64,000 nt of DNA from Phoronis australis (Eukaryota; Phoronida; Phoronidae). Location of the stretch: the NCBI GenBank assembly GCA_002633005.1, contig NMRA01000393.1, positions 296,034 through 360,033 on the forward strand, in the 5' to 3' direction. Under the pieces are notes generated by a model that searched no databases, was not told the origin of the DNA, and saw only the letters and a program-made list of their open reading frames with translations. The translations under genes and the position numbers were made by a program. Below, piece by piece: positions 42,858-55,980 of the stretch; position 1 is the stretch's first letter, and each line of letters starts with the position of its first letter.

Positions 42858-43001
42858 CAACACTCACACCCTCTATGTGCATTGTATGTCATGCAACACT
42901 CACCCCCTCTATGTGCACTGTATGCCACGCAACACTCACCCCCTCTATGTGCACTGTATGCCATGCAACACTCACCCCCTCTATGTGCGCTGCATGCCAT
43001 G
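42858..43001. repeat. 36-bp minisatellite, 4 copies
   Basis: The unit contains caacactcaccccctctatg. It creates spurious Cys/His-rich peptides (THPLYVHCMPCN) that should not be taken for a zinc-binding protein. Confidence 0.92.
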
Positions 43002-43237
43002 CAAAGAGTGGCTGCATATCCTCACTCTGCTTCTTGCCACGTAACAGGAAATCACAAATTTCCTGTGCATTCGAGAACTTGATAATTATTCTTAATATTG
43101 ATGGTTAATTAATGACCATATTGCAGTCTGAAATTGATGTAGTTGTAACCTTCAATATTTTGTGACATTGAATTGAGCATGCATGCACACTATACAAACT
43201 CATGTTTAAAAGCAAACTTTAAACACATTATGCGTGT

Positions 43238-43294
43238 ACATGGTTCCTGTCCACTGCTCCACACAACATGGTTCCTGTCCACTGCTCCACACAA
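43238..43294. repeat. 28-bp direct repeat, two copies
   Basis: Two adjacent copies starting acatggttcctgtccactgc. Confidence 0.9.
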
Positions 43295-43299
43295 CTAAA

Positions 43300-46200
43300 A
43301 CTTTCACAGATTTCCTAATACATATTGATTTCCAATAGTAATGCAATTGTTTTTAGCTTGCAAATAAAATGATTGTTATTTAATGCCATCGAAGACCCGT
43401 TTTAATTACTGCACTTTGCCTCAACCAACTGCTTTAGCAAAGGAAGTGTCTTGGGCAAGTCTCAGTCTTGGGAACTAATTTATTGATTGGACAAGTGTTA
43501 TCAGGGGCTGCACTGTCTGCTGACTTGACATGAGTTGGATAATCAACATAAAACATGTATCCTGTTATAATATTGTCAGCCCTTGATCTGCTGTTTGTTA
43601 GCAAGAGCTGTTATGGCTGTTTTGACTAGTATCAGAGCTAAGTGAAGAATACACAAATTTGTGAATTCTTAATTGTAACTGCAAGCCAATACACAATTCT
43701 AAAATGTTTTGGCTTTAAGTTGCAATTCTGGAGTACAATGATGCAAAATCACTATTTGTGAAGGTATAGGCATGATCTCAGACAAAGTTTTAGCTACATT
43801 AGCATAATTTATTAATTAGACAAAATTTTATGTAAATTAACTTCCAAGGATCGTCATTTTGAACTTTCAAAAGTCTGTCAAGGAAATCCAATTTATATGT
43901 TGGTTGAGGTTTTCCGTAACATTTTAATGCGTTCGGTTGCATAGACTTGTGCCTCTCTGCATAGGAGCTTTGAAAATAGTTTTAATCATTGCCAGAATAT
44001 TGTGTCATCTGTCATTGTCAGGGCACATCAGCCATTTACAGTGTTGAAGCCTAGGTTAAAGAAGGTACCATGAAAATTCTCCAGACAGTTGGGTGTATAA
44101 CTTTGCACTTTGTCAGTAGCTGGCTGATGATAGACCATTAGGATTGTAATTGTGTTATAAATGTTTGATAGCTTCCATTCAGCTGGATGCAATATCATTA
44201 TCTCTTGGTGATGACTCATCTCTCTCCAGTATCTATGTTAATAGAATTCCATTGCAGAACTTTCTGTATTCATCTGAAGCTAGTTCACTCTGGGGGGTGT
44301 CAAGGCTGGAATTATGTTGATGGTGCTTGGACGTGCTTAAAGACTGAGTCAGTTTTGTTTGCTGGCTTAATATAACTTTGTTTTGTTTATGTAGTAAGTG
44401 TCTCTTTCCATCTTCCTCGTTTGTGATTGGTTGGTCATGGTTATAGCAACACGCTGCCCACCCCTTGGAGAGGACTTTGGTTAAGTCCTTATGCAGAGTT
44501 TTACTATAGTTTAATCAATTGTCTTCTTTTGGATTAGCCATCAGCTAAGTAGGAAGTACTTTCTAGGAAGTTGTATCGAGGTAAGAATTGTCTGCCATTA
44601 GCTCCCAATTTGCTAGTTTTCACTAAAGTTTTATTAGTTTTTGTGACGTAACTTCATACAATATCGACTCTTTTTTCTGACCATAGCAATTGTTGAAAAA
44701 ACATAGTAAAGTGTAGCACTGACTTAGTCTTAGGTCTACTGAGACACAGGGACCAACAAGCAATATGTCCACAGCCACTTTCATATATTTTGTTTCCGCC
44801 CCCCACATCACCGCCCCCCTCCCATCATGACCCACCTCCATCACNCCCCCCCATCACCGCCCCCCATCACCCCATACTTGTAGCATATATGGGTAGCACA
44901 GTAGAAACGCCAAAAAGGTACAAGGTATCTGTAGAAGTCATAGCAGTTCACCTATATGTATCTAGCAGTTCATTTCACATAGTTACGTGAATGCAGACTC
45001 ACTGTGATGAACAGTGATATTACCAAGGTGTGACTGTTGTCATCGAGGGCGTGACTTGACAGTTGTCTGTCTGGGTGTCCTATTTGTCCAGGATTAATAT
45101 TTAACGATTTTCTCCTTGTTATAGTTATATAGTAGTTGCTGACACAGTACTGTTCATTGCACATGTTTTGATTTTGTTCTTGCAAGCAGGAGGATCAGTC
45201 ACATGTAGAATAGTGCATTTTTACACACTATGAAGAATTAATTTCCCTAAATGCATTGTTTTCATACCACCTTCGTACCTTCACTGAGTGCTTCGACATT
45301 GGTGTCTTGTGATTTATAACAAACTTTGGTGACCACTCATTTGTTTTATTGAGCATTTAATCACTTTCAATACCAGTATTTATCTCTGGTAACCTGCTTT
45401 TTATTGGTTTTGTGTTTGTTGTGAGCATACTTTCTTTTCAATAACGTTCCGCTAATAGTGCAATAATGTATTTTGTTACACAGTCTTTCAATTGATTGCA
45501 TTTCATGATTCGTTGATCTTTTCTGCCCACAAACCCCAACAATGAGGGCACTGAATCCTTTAGATGTGCAGACATGAGGGTGCAGTGAAATTTGTTTAGA
45601 AAGAACATGACTATAGCTTATGATAAATAAAATGTAAACCTATGTTAACACGTGTTGATGGCTGTTTGATTTCTTGTACATCACAGTTTGTGAAGAGGGT
45701 ACCACTTCATATTTTGAGAATGGAGGATTTTAGATCTTATTGCTATCAATTGATTAGGAAGCTTCAGTCTTGGCTAAGCATTCCGTCAAAAACTGTCTTT
45801 TGAGTTACATGCTTAAACTGGTTGCGACTTGTTAGTTCTCTCGTAAGAAACTACTTCATTTTTGCGTGATAAAACTACTCAAGAAATTGTCACAGTGGGT
45901 CATTTTATCCACCCAAGGTGGTCTCATGCAAAAGCTCAGAAATCATTTCTCATCTGAGTAAGGAACACGTTGAGACCAGGGAAACCCTGGGGTGAAAAGT
46001 CTTCACATATGAAATGAAAAAGAAGTCTCACAGCTTTATACTGATGATTCAACCTTCCAGCCTCGTCATCAATCAATTTCAGTAGCATCCATTTTACTAT
46101 TGTCCACGAGTAAATTCCCGAATGTACTCGCAAAACATTCACCTGTGACTCGCATGATTTTGCATGGTCTACCATTATTTGGCTTTTCTAGCAAGAAACG

Positions 46201-48936
46201 TGCTATGTGTAGTACATCCCTGGTCTGAGCCTTTTGCAGTAGATTCCTGGTCTGAGCCTTTTCAGACTGATACATTTTGATTTCCTATGTCTAAAGCCTG
46301 CTATCATCGAGTACACTTTTGCATTATGATATTTGAAATTTCAAATGTAAGATGGCCAAAGACAGAGATGCCAGGTCTGTCTTTCTAATGACCTATTTGC
46401 CATGTGTTACTGTGACATTTAGCTAATTTAAATGCCAAATGACAACTGTCACTGTTACCACATCTGTCATTGATTTGGGTTCATGTGACTACTGGCTCTG
46501 GTTCATAGGACTACTGGCTCACTACTGGCTCTTGTTCACAGGACTACTGGCTCTGTGCTTGCTGTGGGCTCTGGTCTTACATAAAATAACCTCAAGTGAC
46601 ATCAGCAGTTTGAAACATTTATTTATCATTTCTAGAAAGATTTAATTACTTTGTAAAATAATTATTGATCAAAGGAGTCTGTTCTGCATCTTCACTTAGT
46701 TGATCAAAACGCGTAATTGCCTCCTCCGTTGACCTAAAACTCACTGACCTATTAACCTCAATTATGCAAATGAGTAGCTGCAGTACATGCCACAGACAAA
46801 ATGACTCGGAATTTGTCGCCATGCTGGCTGAACCATCATCGTAGCTAGAGCAACCCGACGTGATGGGGGAACGGTAGTTTGTCTGATAGCTTTTGACTTG
46901 TACTGTATTAAGAAACATTCTACATAGGACTCTTTGGCGTCATGAAAGCGCAAGAGCAGTGTTTGCTTTTCCCATTTTTTGGCATTTAAGGTGTGATGAG
47001 CTGACATTCACTGACATTTTGAAACATTCACAGGTTTTATATGAATCGTTTGAATACTCCATTGCAATTTGATGGCTGGTCGCAAAGAATTTATAAAAAT
47101 GCTGTAAATTTCCCTCCACTCAAGAATCCTGAACGTATTCCACAAACTACCCTTTAGCCTTCTGAAATTGTATTGGAAAATGGTGATCATTGGGGGCTGT
47201 GGCTGTCGCAATGGCCACACCCTTGTCCTTGCCCTTCCCCCGCGCTTTCTACAGCATTTACTGTATAGAACTGGGACCTACCTTGACACAGGAATAATTT
47301 GCTAAATACATTTAGTTCAAGTGTGCATCAAAAAATCAAGAAACAGTTAAACTGAAGATTAAAAACGATGATTGTCTTTATGACTAAGTCTGCAGTATAT
47401 GAAAAAATCCAAATATTACGCATATGATAATATTGATTGGTATTGAAAATTCTGTTTGGTGGTTGGTTGTTAAATCACTTTCCAACAAAATCTAAAACTG
47501 CGTGAGAGACAGGTCTTCTGTTACAGCATTCATTGTGTTGTAAGGAAGTTAATATGCTTCCCATATCATGTGACATACTGTACTTCCTAATACCCCATGC
47601 TGTGTTCCTGCCTGATAATAACCTGGGCTCTTCCTTCTTCAGTAAGTTACATTCATTTGCAATAATGCGTTAAAAGTGCAAGGTTGAAGGATGAAGGTCA
47701 GCAGAAATCAATAACCAATTAAAATTACACATAATAAGTACTAGACAATAATCACTAAGTACACAGACTTTCCTAGCAAAGAATGACAATTTTCTGATAT
47801 AGATTACCAGTTCAAATACATAACTTACATGTTACTTGACAGAGATAGACTTGGACAAACATTTGACATCACTTGCCATTCCCTTGTATGTTTTTCTGCT
47901 TGATTTTGCAGCTTTTAACAATTCTTGTGACAACATTAGCATTTCATGTGGGTGATGTTGAAACAACTGTTGGGAAATACCCGTGGCTGAAAGAAATTAG
48001 GATATAATAAATTTGTCCAACCTTCAATCAGGCAGATGTCACTTTCATCTTTGCATTTCAAGTAATTGTCCCTTGGATATTGAAATTGTTGTTGATAGGT
48101 GTGACTAGTTTGGCGGCAGTAAGTGTTACGTGTTTTGCAATATTGTGCACACACTGTGTTTGGATAAAAAAGAATACAATGGTTGTGCAAAGCAAGCTGT
48201 TATACCATTCATTCACAGCATGGTAACCATATGGTTTCTTGATCAAAAACAAGAAAAAGGAGAATTTTTTGATCTCAAAATCTGATGACGTTTAATTCAG
48301 TCAAGTTTCAAATTATTCTGGATGATGACACAATTTTGAGATTTGACTGATTTCTTTATAGAAATATTAAGTGACAGATCAAGTCAAAACTGACATCACG
48401 TTTTTACAATGGGATAAAATCAAAATTCTTATCAAATGGGAAGAAACTAAAATAAAAGTAAATCATAACTGATTTTACTGTGATACATTAACTAATTTAA
48501 GTGTCTGTTCTTGTTAAACCCTAACGTTTTTTGAAAATGTCTTTGAAATATTTCCTGTCATTTCCCTGGGGCTGATGTCTGCACTCATGTTCCTTCTTCA
48601 TTTGTGGTGTTGAAACTGGTTTAAATCATCGATTGGAATGGAGTGTGTAAGCAGGTTTTCATAAAGAATCAATGGCTTGTTTATGATATGTAAACAGACA
48701 TCTGTAACGGAGGAACTGGGTGCTGAAAGGGTAGAGACCGCCACCAGTAGAGACCGCCACCAGTAGGTTATCTTCTTTTCATTTGTTCTTCATTGATTAT
48801 CAATCGACTTAAGCATTAGAACATTATACCTGCATTATAGTGTTAATTAGTTGTCATACTCGGGCGAGGGAATACTCACTTTACTTTTAATGTGCTTACA
48901 TATAGATGGTGCATTATTGCTGTTGTCTCTGTACCG
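43300..48936. other. Gene-free stretch of about 5.6 kb
   Basis: Holds a C-rich low-complexity tract at 44796-44876 with a single N at 44845, a short direct repeat (ctggtctgagcctttt) near 46220-46262, an actactggctc repeat near 46480-46560, and an 18-bp pair (gtagagaccgccaccagtag) near 48733-48768. No exon was recognised. Confidence 0.45.
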
Positions 48937-49299
48937 GGTCAGGTGACACCAGAGGACTCCTCTGTAAGGGTTCAGGTGATACCAGAGGACTCTTATGTAA
49001 GGGGTCAGGTGACACCAAAGGACTCTTCTGTAAGGGGTCAGGTGACACCCAAGGCCTCCTCTATAAGGGGTCAGGGGACACCAGAGGACTCCTCTGTAAT
49101 GGATCAGGTGACACCAGAGGACTCCTCTGTAAGGGGTGTGGTGACACCAGAGGACTCCTCTGTAAGGGGTGTGCTGACACCAGAGGACTCCTCTGTAAGG
49201 GGTGTGGTGACACCAGAGGACTCCTCTGTAAGGGGTGTGGTGACACCAGAGGACTCCTCTGTAATGGATCAGGTGACACCAGAGGATTCCTCTGTAAGG
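48937..49299. repeat. 33-bp minisatellite, 11 copies
   Basis: The unit contains gacaccagaggactcctctg with variants between copies. Its length keeps frames open on both strands and gives apparent 150-200 codon frames (VTPEDSSVRG repeats and others). I reject these as proteins because all frames are similarly open and no gene context surrounds them. Confidence 0.95.
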
Positions 49300-52200
49300 G
49301 GTCAGGCATCTTGCGCCTGGCATCCTCTGCTGCAGCTCTTGCCTGCAAAGAAAAACAAAATTGAGACTGGGGGACCCTGCGGGACCCTGCTGTTGTCCGA
49401 TTTGACCGAAAGTTCATTTGTGATATATTCTTCTCTGTGAAAGCAGGAAGGAACTTGGTAGATACAGAGCCACAGAAAAAATTGCTATCAAAAGGAACCC
49501 CTGCAGTTGTACTTGTCTGAAACGGATCGTCAGCCACGCACTTTCCAGTAGGAACACATACACCAATTTCCGTATCAATCCCCGGATTTGTGATGCACAT
49601 CATGGTGGGTGCATATCGATGTTCTGTGTTACTCTTGTTACAGGAGAAGACATGAACTGAGCTCATGCACATTCTATATTGTGGCGTATAGCCTCTTCTC
49701 TAACAAAAAATTTAAGCGCCTGTGTTCGTCTTCATCGCTGACCTCTATTTTCAAATATCCCAATCCAAGTGCCCTAGATACAGGCATTAATCTGGACAAC
49801 TACGGTATAACCCTGCCTTTGGATTCACAAGAGATTTTGATACTAATAATATAAGGTATAACTGTCTGAATTAGGATTTATAGTCTGGAAATTCTTGAAT
49901 AATACTGAGATCTATGTATTTATAGTTCTGTCTAATCCTGAGGTGATAAGCATGTTGGTTTGAGGAAACATTCTGGGAATATTCAAGGTTACCTGTCGTG
50001 TTCACGGAAGCTCCCACCCCCTATTTTTTATAATTTTCTCACTGCTCGGATAAGTGCCCACCCTGTACTTTGAGAATGTTCAATTGAAGCTGCATTGGGT
50101 AAGCCTGTTACTCATATAATCGTTAAACTTTCATTTTTATTAATCTTGTCAAGTCAAGACTGTGGACTAAATAAGTGAAGAATTACACAAACCGCCCTTG
50201 GGCCAAGCCTTGGGCACTTATCTGGATGAATACAGTATTTCACACTGAATGGTTTACTCCTGACAGATTGGTATGTTTTGATGGTAGATATTGCTACAGT
50301 TGCTGTGTTATCTTTAGGGATAATTATGACAGGTAGATTTAATCTGCTATCTTAGCATGTTTAGATACAGGCACCTGATAGTGTAACAATGGAGGTCAAG
50401 AAGAAATTGAGTTGAGGTCTGACAACAAATAGTTGTATAACATGTCATGTAAATGTTCAGCATTGGATATCAGCAAGAAACTTTTAGTGCACCATTACAC
50501 CCTACCACAGAGCTATAGGCAGAACTGAGTTGTTTGTCTGAAGTAATCACAGCTTAGCTGACAGCTCAAGGTATGAAAATATGACAATTGAATAAACTAG
50601 CCATTATGTCATTCAATTGTTCTTACATTGACATGAGCTGTCTTCTCAAGCTATGGTTCACTAGTGGCTGACAGCCCCCCCCCNTTCATTATGCAGACTG
50701 ATGTTCTGAGGTCTTTTGGTCAGTATTTATGTTCCACATTCATCAACTGTGTTATCGGCTACTAAGAAACAGGACAATTGGCTATTAAAACACTGAGTAG
50801 TCTTTGTAAGATATGCATGGAATGCTAGAGGAATCTGCACAAATCTGGTGAATTAGCAGATGGTGTGTACTACAAGTATGTGACTAGAGTAATGCATAAA
50901 ACATGAGAAAATGATGCAGCTGGGGATTGTGTTGATGTGCTCTAATAACCCAAGCAAGGCGTGTGAAAATGATATGAAATATGAGAACTGCAAAATGTGA
51001 GTTTAACTCGGTCACTTGTTCTTGGAGCATGGTGGGGAGAGAACCAAAGGCAAAATAGTTTTGCATTAAAGTATGATCCTAGTTTTTAGCATTCATCACC
51101 TGGTGGTAATGTACACAACTGATATGCTGTAAAGCTGTGAAGTGCTTTTGGGTAATTTCACCCTTCATTAACTGCAGAATGCACTTGAGGGGAACATTCC
51201 AGTAACACATAAATGTTATTGTAGTTTGACATAGTAAGATAGTGTACAACTGCTGTTCACAGGGACTTGCACACTAGACATTTGTACAAAGCCAGCTTAA
51301 CACACTGGACATATGAAATGGAAAAGTTGTTACAGTGATATCTGCTTTTTAACATTTTGGATAGCTGTGATAAATAAAAATAACCATTTATAATTCATGG
51401 TTCTGGTTGTTATTAAATAGATGTTTGCTTGTGTCTTGTTTATTGGGGAAACATAGCGCTCAAAACAGGTGAAAATGTATGCTCACAAATATGAGTGACG
51501 GCATATTTGCCACTCATTGATTTGGGCTTGTAAAAATTGGTGCCCCAAAAAAGGCCGAACGTCTGCTTGACGCCTATACAAGCGAAGTAAATTTTCTACT
51601 TGAATTCTTTTTTCCATTGTTTTTTTAGCGTTTGCTCACTTATGTCAAACCCTGCATAATAACAATAATAATGATATGTACACGTGTCTTACCAGACTTA
51701 TTATCTTTTTTCTTTAATTTTAACCTGTGTACACAAGTAGCATACTACTAGTTTTTCAAGCAAAGATAACAATTAACTAAAGTTATGTACATAAAATATT
51801 ACCTCTGAGGATGAAACTAGTCAGTTAGTTGAAACAGCTGTGGGATCTTGTAAACAAGTCTGTCCATTTAGTAAAATATCTACAAAACTATAGATTTTAA
51901 CTTGGTAAAAGTATATATTTTCTAAAACTAGAAAGCCTATAGAATTGATTTTTTATCCATCTGCTCTTAATTGGTCTTGTGGCCATATCTTTTTAGTGAA
52001 ATTTAGCATGTACTGTTTTTGTTAGCCCCTCATGTAAAACTAAAACATTTTAAAAACAATTTCTAATGTTGTAACATGGTATCTGAAATTTTCATATAGG
52101 AATTTGTGGGATATGATGTTCTGAAGTCAGATAAATTTGGCCATTTTATAGGTTCCTACACAAGCTTAAAAGTGCCCAGCTATTCAGCTGTCCATAGTTA

Positions 52201-52402
52201 AGTTAGATTTCAGGGAGTTCCACTATGTCACACAAGAATGGATTGATTTTTTTATACTTCTTGAGTTGCCTTTGCATGAAAAGTAAGTCCCACTAAGGTA
52301 CTGTAAATGCTCGGGTTAATGCCCAGGGTGGTTAAATTGGCAAACCCAAAAATTCGGTAGTTTTGGGATCAGAATATATTGTGGAAAAACAAACTAATGC
52401 AT
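49300..52402. other. Gene-free stretch of about 3.1 kb
   Basis: No exon recognised. A C-run with a single N lies at 50684. Around 51798-51840 a ctgagga...gaaac sequence loosely resembles the hammerhead-like core at 11808 but lacks a good cleavage site. Confidence 0.45.
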
Positions 52403-52676
52403 CAGTACCAACCACTGCCAGTACCAACCACTGCCAGTACCAACCACTGCCAGTACCAACCGCTGCCAGTACTAACTGCTACCAGTACTAACTGCTACCA
52501 GTACTAACTGCTGCCAGTACTAACCGCTGCCAGTACTAACCGCTGCCAGTACCAACCGTTGCCAGTACCAACTGCTGCCAGTACCAACCGCTGCCGCCAG
52601 TACCAACCACTGCCAGTACCAACTGCTGCCAGTGCCAACCACTGCCAGTACCAACTGCTGCCAGTATAACTGCTGT
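52403..52676. repeat. 16-bp minisatellite, about 17 copies
   Basis: The unit cagtaccaaccactgc has A/G and C/T variants and one 3-bp insertion near 52590. Confidence 0.95.
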
Positions 52677-54768
52677 CTTTCGATTTAGACTGGATTAAAA
52701 TTCTGTTGCTGTAATTCTGAATGCAAAAATCTATCCTGCTAAGCATTGTCTTGTGTGACTTGAAGCATCCGCGTGACTTGGCAGTTGTGAGAAGGATTGT
52801 CCACTTTAATTCTTGGAATTTATTTTGAATGAAAGTGCTTGAGTCAGGACAATGGCAGTGGAAACTCTGGTGGAAGTCGGCTGGGATTTTGGTGCATAAG
52901 TTGACCGTCAAACTTACAGTGTACAGGGTAAAAAATTTCGAAATATCAAATATGTCGAAGAATATTTGTCCAGCCCGTGTTTCTAAAATTGAAAAAGCTA
53001 TGAGATTTCTATGAGTGGAAACAAGTTTGAAGATAATTATAGGTTGCTGGCTGTGCTAGAGTTGTGTTTTGGACCAATCACAATAGAATGGTGCTTTCGT
53101 TAATTAAGCCAGCTGTGTTATCAGAAATGAATACTTGTGTGAGAGTGGTCTCCGCTATGTTTCACACCACAGTGGTGAGGGTACGACTTTCACGTTTTTG
53201 ATGGGGGCAATTCCAGAATACATGACAGTGAATTGATTTATTTTAACCATGTTGGGTATATACAATCTAGCTAGGTTTTGCTGGCCAAATGTTGCGAAAT
53301 GTGTCTGTCTATTGGTCCATGCCTGCATCAAAGCTGGTCTGTTTTGGTTTCTAAAACAGAACAATTATGAGTTGGTTTCATTGAAGTTCACCCGCTCTCA
53401 GTGTTACCTGCACTTATCTGTAGTGTTTAATTACTATTTCAGCCAGTTGATGGCCAATAGATTCCAACAGTGCAATCCCACAAATGGACACTGTGAATAA
53501 AATCAATGAACAATTAGACATTAACAGCTAGTGACTCATCAATATACTTTTTATTGTGGACAAGCCATACAATCAAAGAACACAATTTAAAACTGAGCTA
53601 AGTGTCTTTTTGGCTTATGGGAATTGTCACAAACACTGTGTAATGTGACATTTTGAGTAGAAACTATGACCTTTCATTTGTTGTTTTTCACATTTTCAAT
53701 GGGTGACTCAAAATTCTCTAGCTCGCAATAAATAAATAAAAGTTTTGCCCATAAGAATGCCAGGTCTTTGTTTTTGTTGAATAACAAAGATATCTGGGAA
53801 TTAATTACAGATTCGCTCTTGGTTGCTGGGATAGGTAACTTGGCCAGCAGAGATCTTTAGTTGTGCAAACAGCTAAAAAAAACAGCTGATTAGTGTTGTA
53901 GTAATGATTTGTTTGCTCTTGAAAACATTTGTTTAAAGCTTAATTTATGCTATGACTATGATGTTCATATTATACCTTCATTGATATAGAAATACTATGC
54001 CAATGAATTAAGAATTAAAATTTGAAATCTCAAAACCACCAGGCTACCATGACGACATAGGTATAAGAGCTTCCAGTGAACATTAAGCTGATAGATGCTC
54101 CATACATGGCTTCATTTAGAGTTTCAAAAAAGAATTGTTGATTCAAAATTTTTTGAAGTCCATGTACATCTTGGCAATACTCAGTATCTAAAACATTATG
54201 TTAATCATTGATGATGACTGGCTGTCAATCAAACTTGAGTCACACTTTGCCAACATGGTGATTAATGTTATAGATTCCAATCCCTTCCCCATGTGATCAG
54301 ATAATTCCATCCCACACTGTTTGTGTTGGGTGAGTCACCTTGTTTGCTCCACAGGCCTGCTGTGCCAAACACTTGGCACATTGCTACTACTAAGTATGTG
54401 TCATCCAGCAGTCACTGGCCTTTCTGATGACTGAACAGACACCTTCAGCATCCAATGTCCAATATTAAGGATGAAATCTGATAACTCAATACAAAGTTCA
54501 GGAGTCATAAAGAAACCTCTGTTCATGAAAAACACTTTTTCCTTGAAATACAGAGATATATTTACGTTTTTCCAAATTTCTAAAATGGTGCTTAACATGT
54601 TGAGAAAAAGCCAGGTGCATCAAATTTCCGAGTTTTGGAAGCTTCTTGGAGTAGAAAATCAATTGTTTTTGACGCTACGTTCAGTAACTACACAGGTCCC
54701 TGGTTATCTTGGAAATTCATTTTTTCCTGTTAATCTCTATGTGTGTATTTACTACCTCTGGTTCGACA
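52677..54768. other. Gene-free stretch of about 2.1 kb
   Basis: Short frames on both strands near 53155-53500 and 54401-54785 show no family motif or convincing splice structure. Confidence 0.4.
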
Positions 54769-55062
54769 CAAGCTCGTCATCTTAATGCTGCATCAAGTTG
54801 TCCCACGACACAGGCTCCTCATCTTAATGTTGCATCAAGTTGTACCATGACACAGGCTGGTCATCTTAATGTTGTATCAAGTTGTCCCATGACACAGGCT
54901 GGTCATCTTAATGTTGCATCAAGTTGTCCCATGACACAGGCTCCTCATCTTAATGTTGCATCAAGTTGTCCCATGACATAGGCTCGTCATCTTAATGTTG
55001 CATCAAGTTGTCCCATGACACAGGCTCCTCATCTTAATGCTGTGTCAAGTGGTCCCGTGACA
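54769..55062. repeat. 42-bp minisatellite, 7 copies
   Basis: The unit contains catcttaatgttgcatcaag and gtcccatgacacaggct. It yields a spurious HLNVASSCPMT peptide repeat. Confidence 0.95.
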
Positions 55063-55339
55063 CAAATCCAACACTTACATTTGAGGGTTTTGTTATCCCT
55101 ACACCTAAGGTAGCCTGAGCCAGACAATGACTAACCTGTCCTAATCAATTCACAAATTAATCCTCCTGGTTTAGGCGCGATACTGAAAACAAGCTATTCG
55201 CTAATTTTTCTTTTGCCGGTTTCAAAAATTCAAAGACAGCTACTATTTACTTTTCATTTCTAAAAACAGTTATGTTAGTCATTTGCCTTTTAGATTGGTC
55301 GTTTTTTTGGCATTGAAAGTTGTAAGCTAAATAGGCGTG

Positions 55340-55980
55340 TTGGTTTACGGCCGCAATCATCTTATCCAGCACGTTCAGTCAATCTCAGCGACTAGCTCAC
55401 TTAATACGTGACGGCGCCATCAAGCCGAGGACTTCGCTGAATCCTGTTAGGGTAAGATTTGTCTAATGCATTGAGGAAATTAATACCCCATTCGCAAAGT
55501 GTCTAAAACTCTATTGTTTTCTTTAGCAATTTTACTAGTCGCAAATATGGCAGTCTTGCGTCACTTTTGTTGGAGCTGTACTGGAGATTTGTGTTTCCCC
55601 TAAACTGTTGGCGTATTTGCTAAAACTTTTGTAGTCAGACCTTTAACCAATTCATGGAAGAGAGTGATCCAGCTCCTGTTTGGACTTTAAAGCCACTTCA
55701 GGGTGGAAAGGAAAGGAACTATCTGCCGGCGAAAATGACCCCTAATTGTCTGTCTGGCTAAATCGCTAGCATTTTCGCTTGCTAGGGTTTTCGCAAATTC
55801 TGTGATAATGTCCTACTCCCTAGTGAACACAGTCTGTGCAGGTCACTTGTTTTTGTTCAGTGTCAGGGAGTGCAGAACCAAGCTAGTGACCCTTAGTCAG
55901 GACCATTTCCATCATGTCCTATTGCTTTATCGTTAGCTTGGTCCTAGCGTTACTGAACGCACGCCAGGTATGGGGAGTGG
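55340..55980 (+). other. Possible 5' end of another gene (weak)
   Basis: A CpG-richer stretch at 55345-55450 ends in a good donor-like gtaaga (55452). At 55914 an ATG opens a signal-peptide-like MSYCFIVSLVLALLNARQ followed at once by a donor-like caggtatgg (55968). This could be the first exons of a secreted protein whose remaining exons lie downstream or outside the window. No family match and no confirmed second exon. Confidence 0.15.

Noticed and set aside
42821-43108. A Cys/His-rich peptide suggesting a zinc-binding protein
   Set aside because: It is the translation of four 36-bp tandem units and ends right after them.
48847-49672. Frames of 150-200 codons on both strands (TPEDSSVRG and LQRSPLVSPHP repeats)
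   Set aside because: They come from the 33-bp minisatellite. Several frames are equally open and there is no splice or gene context.
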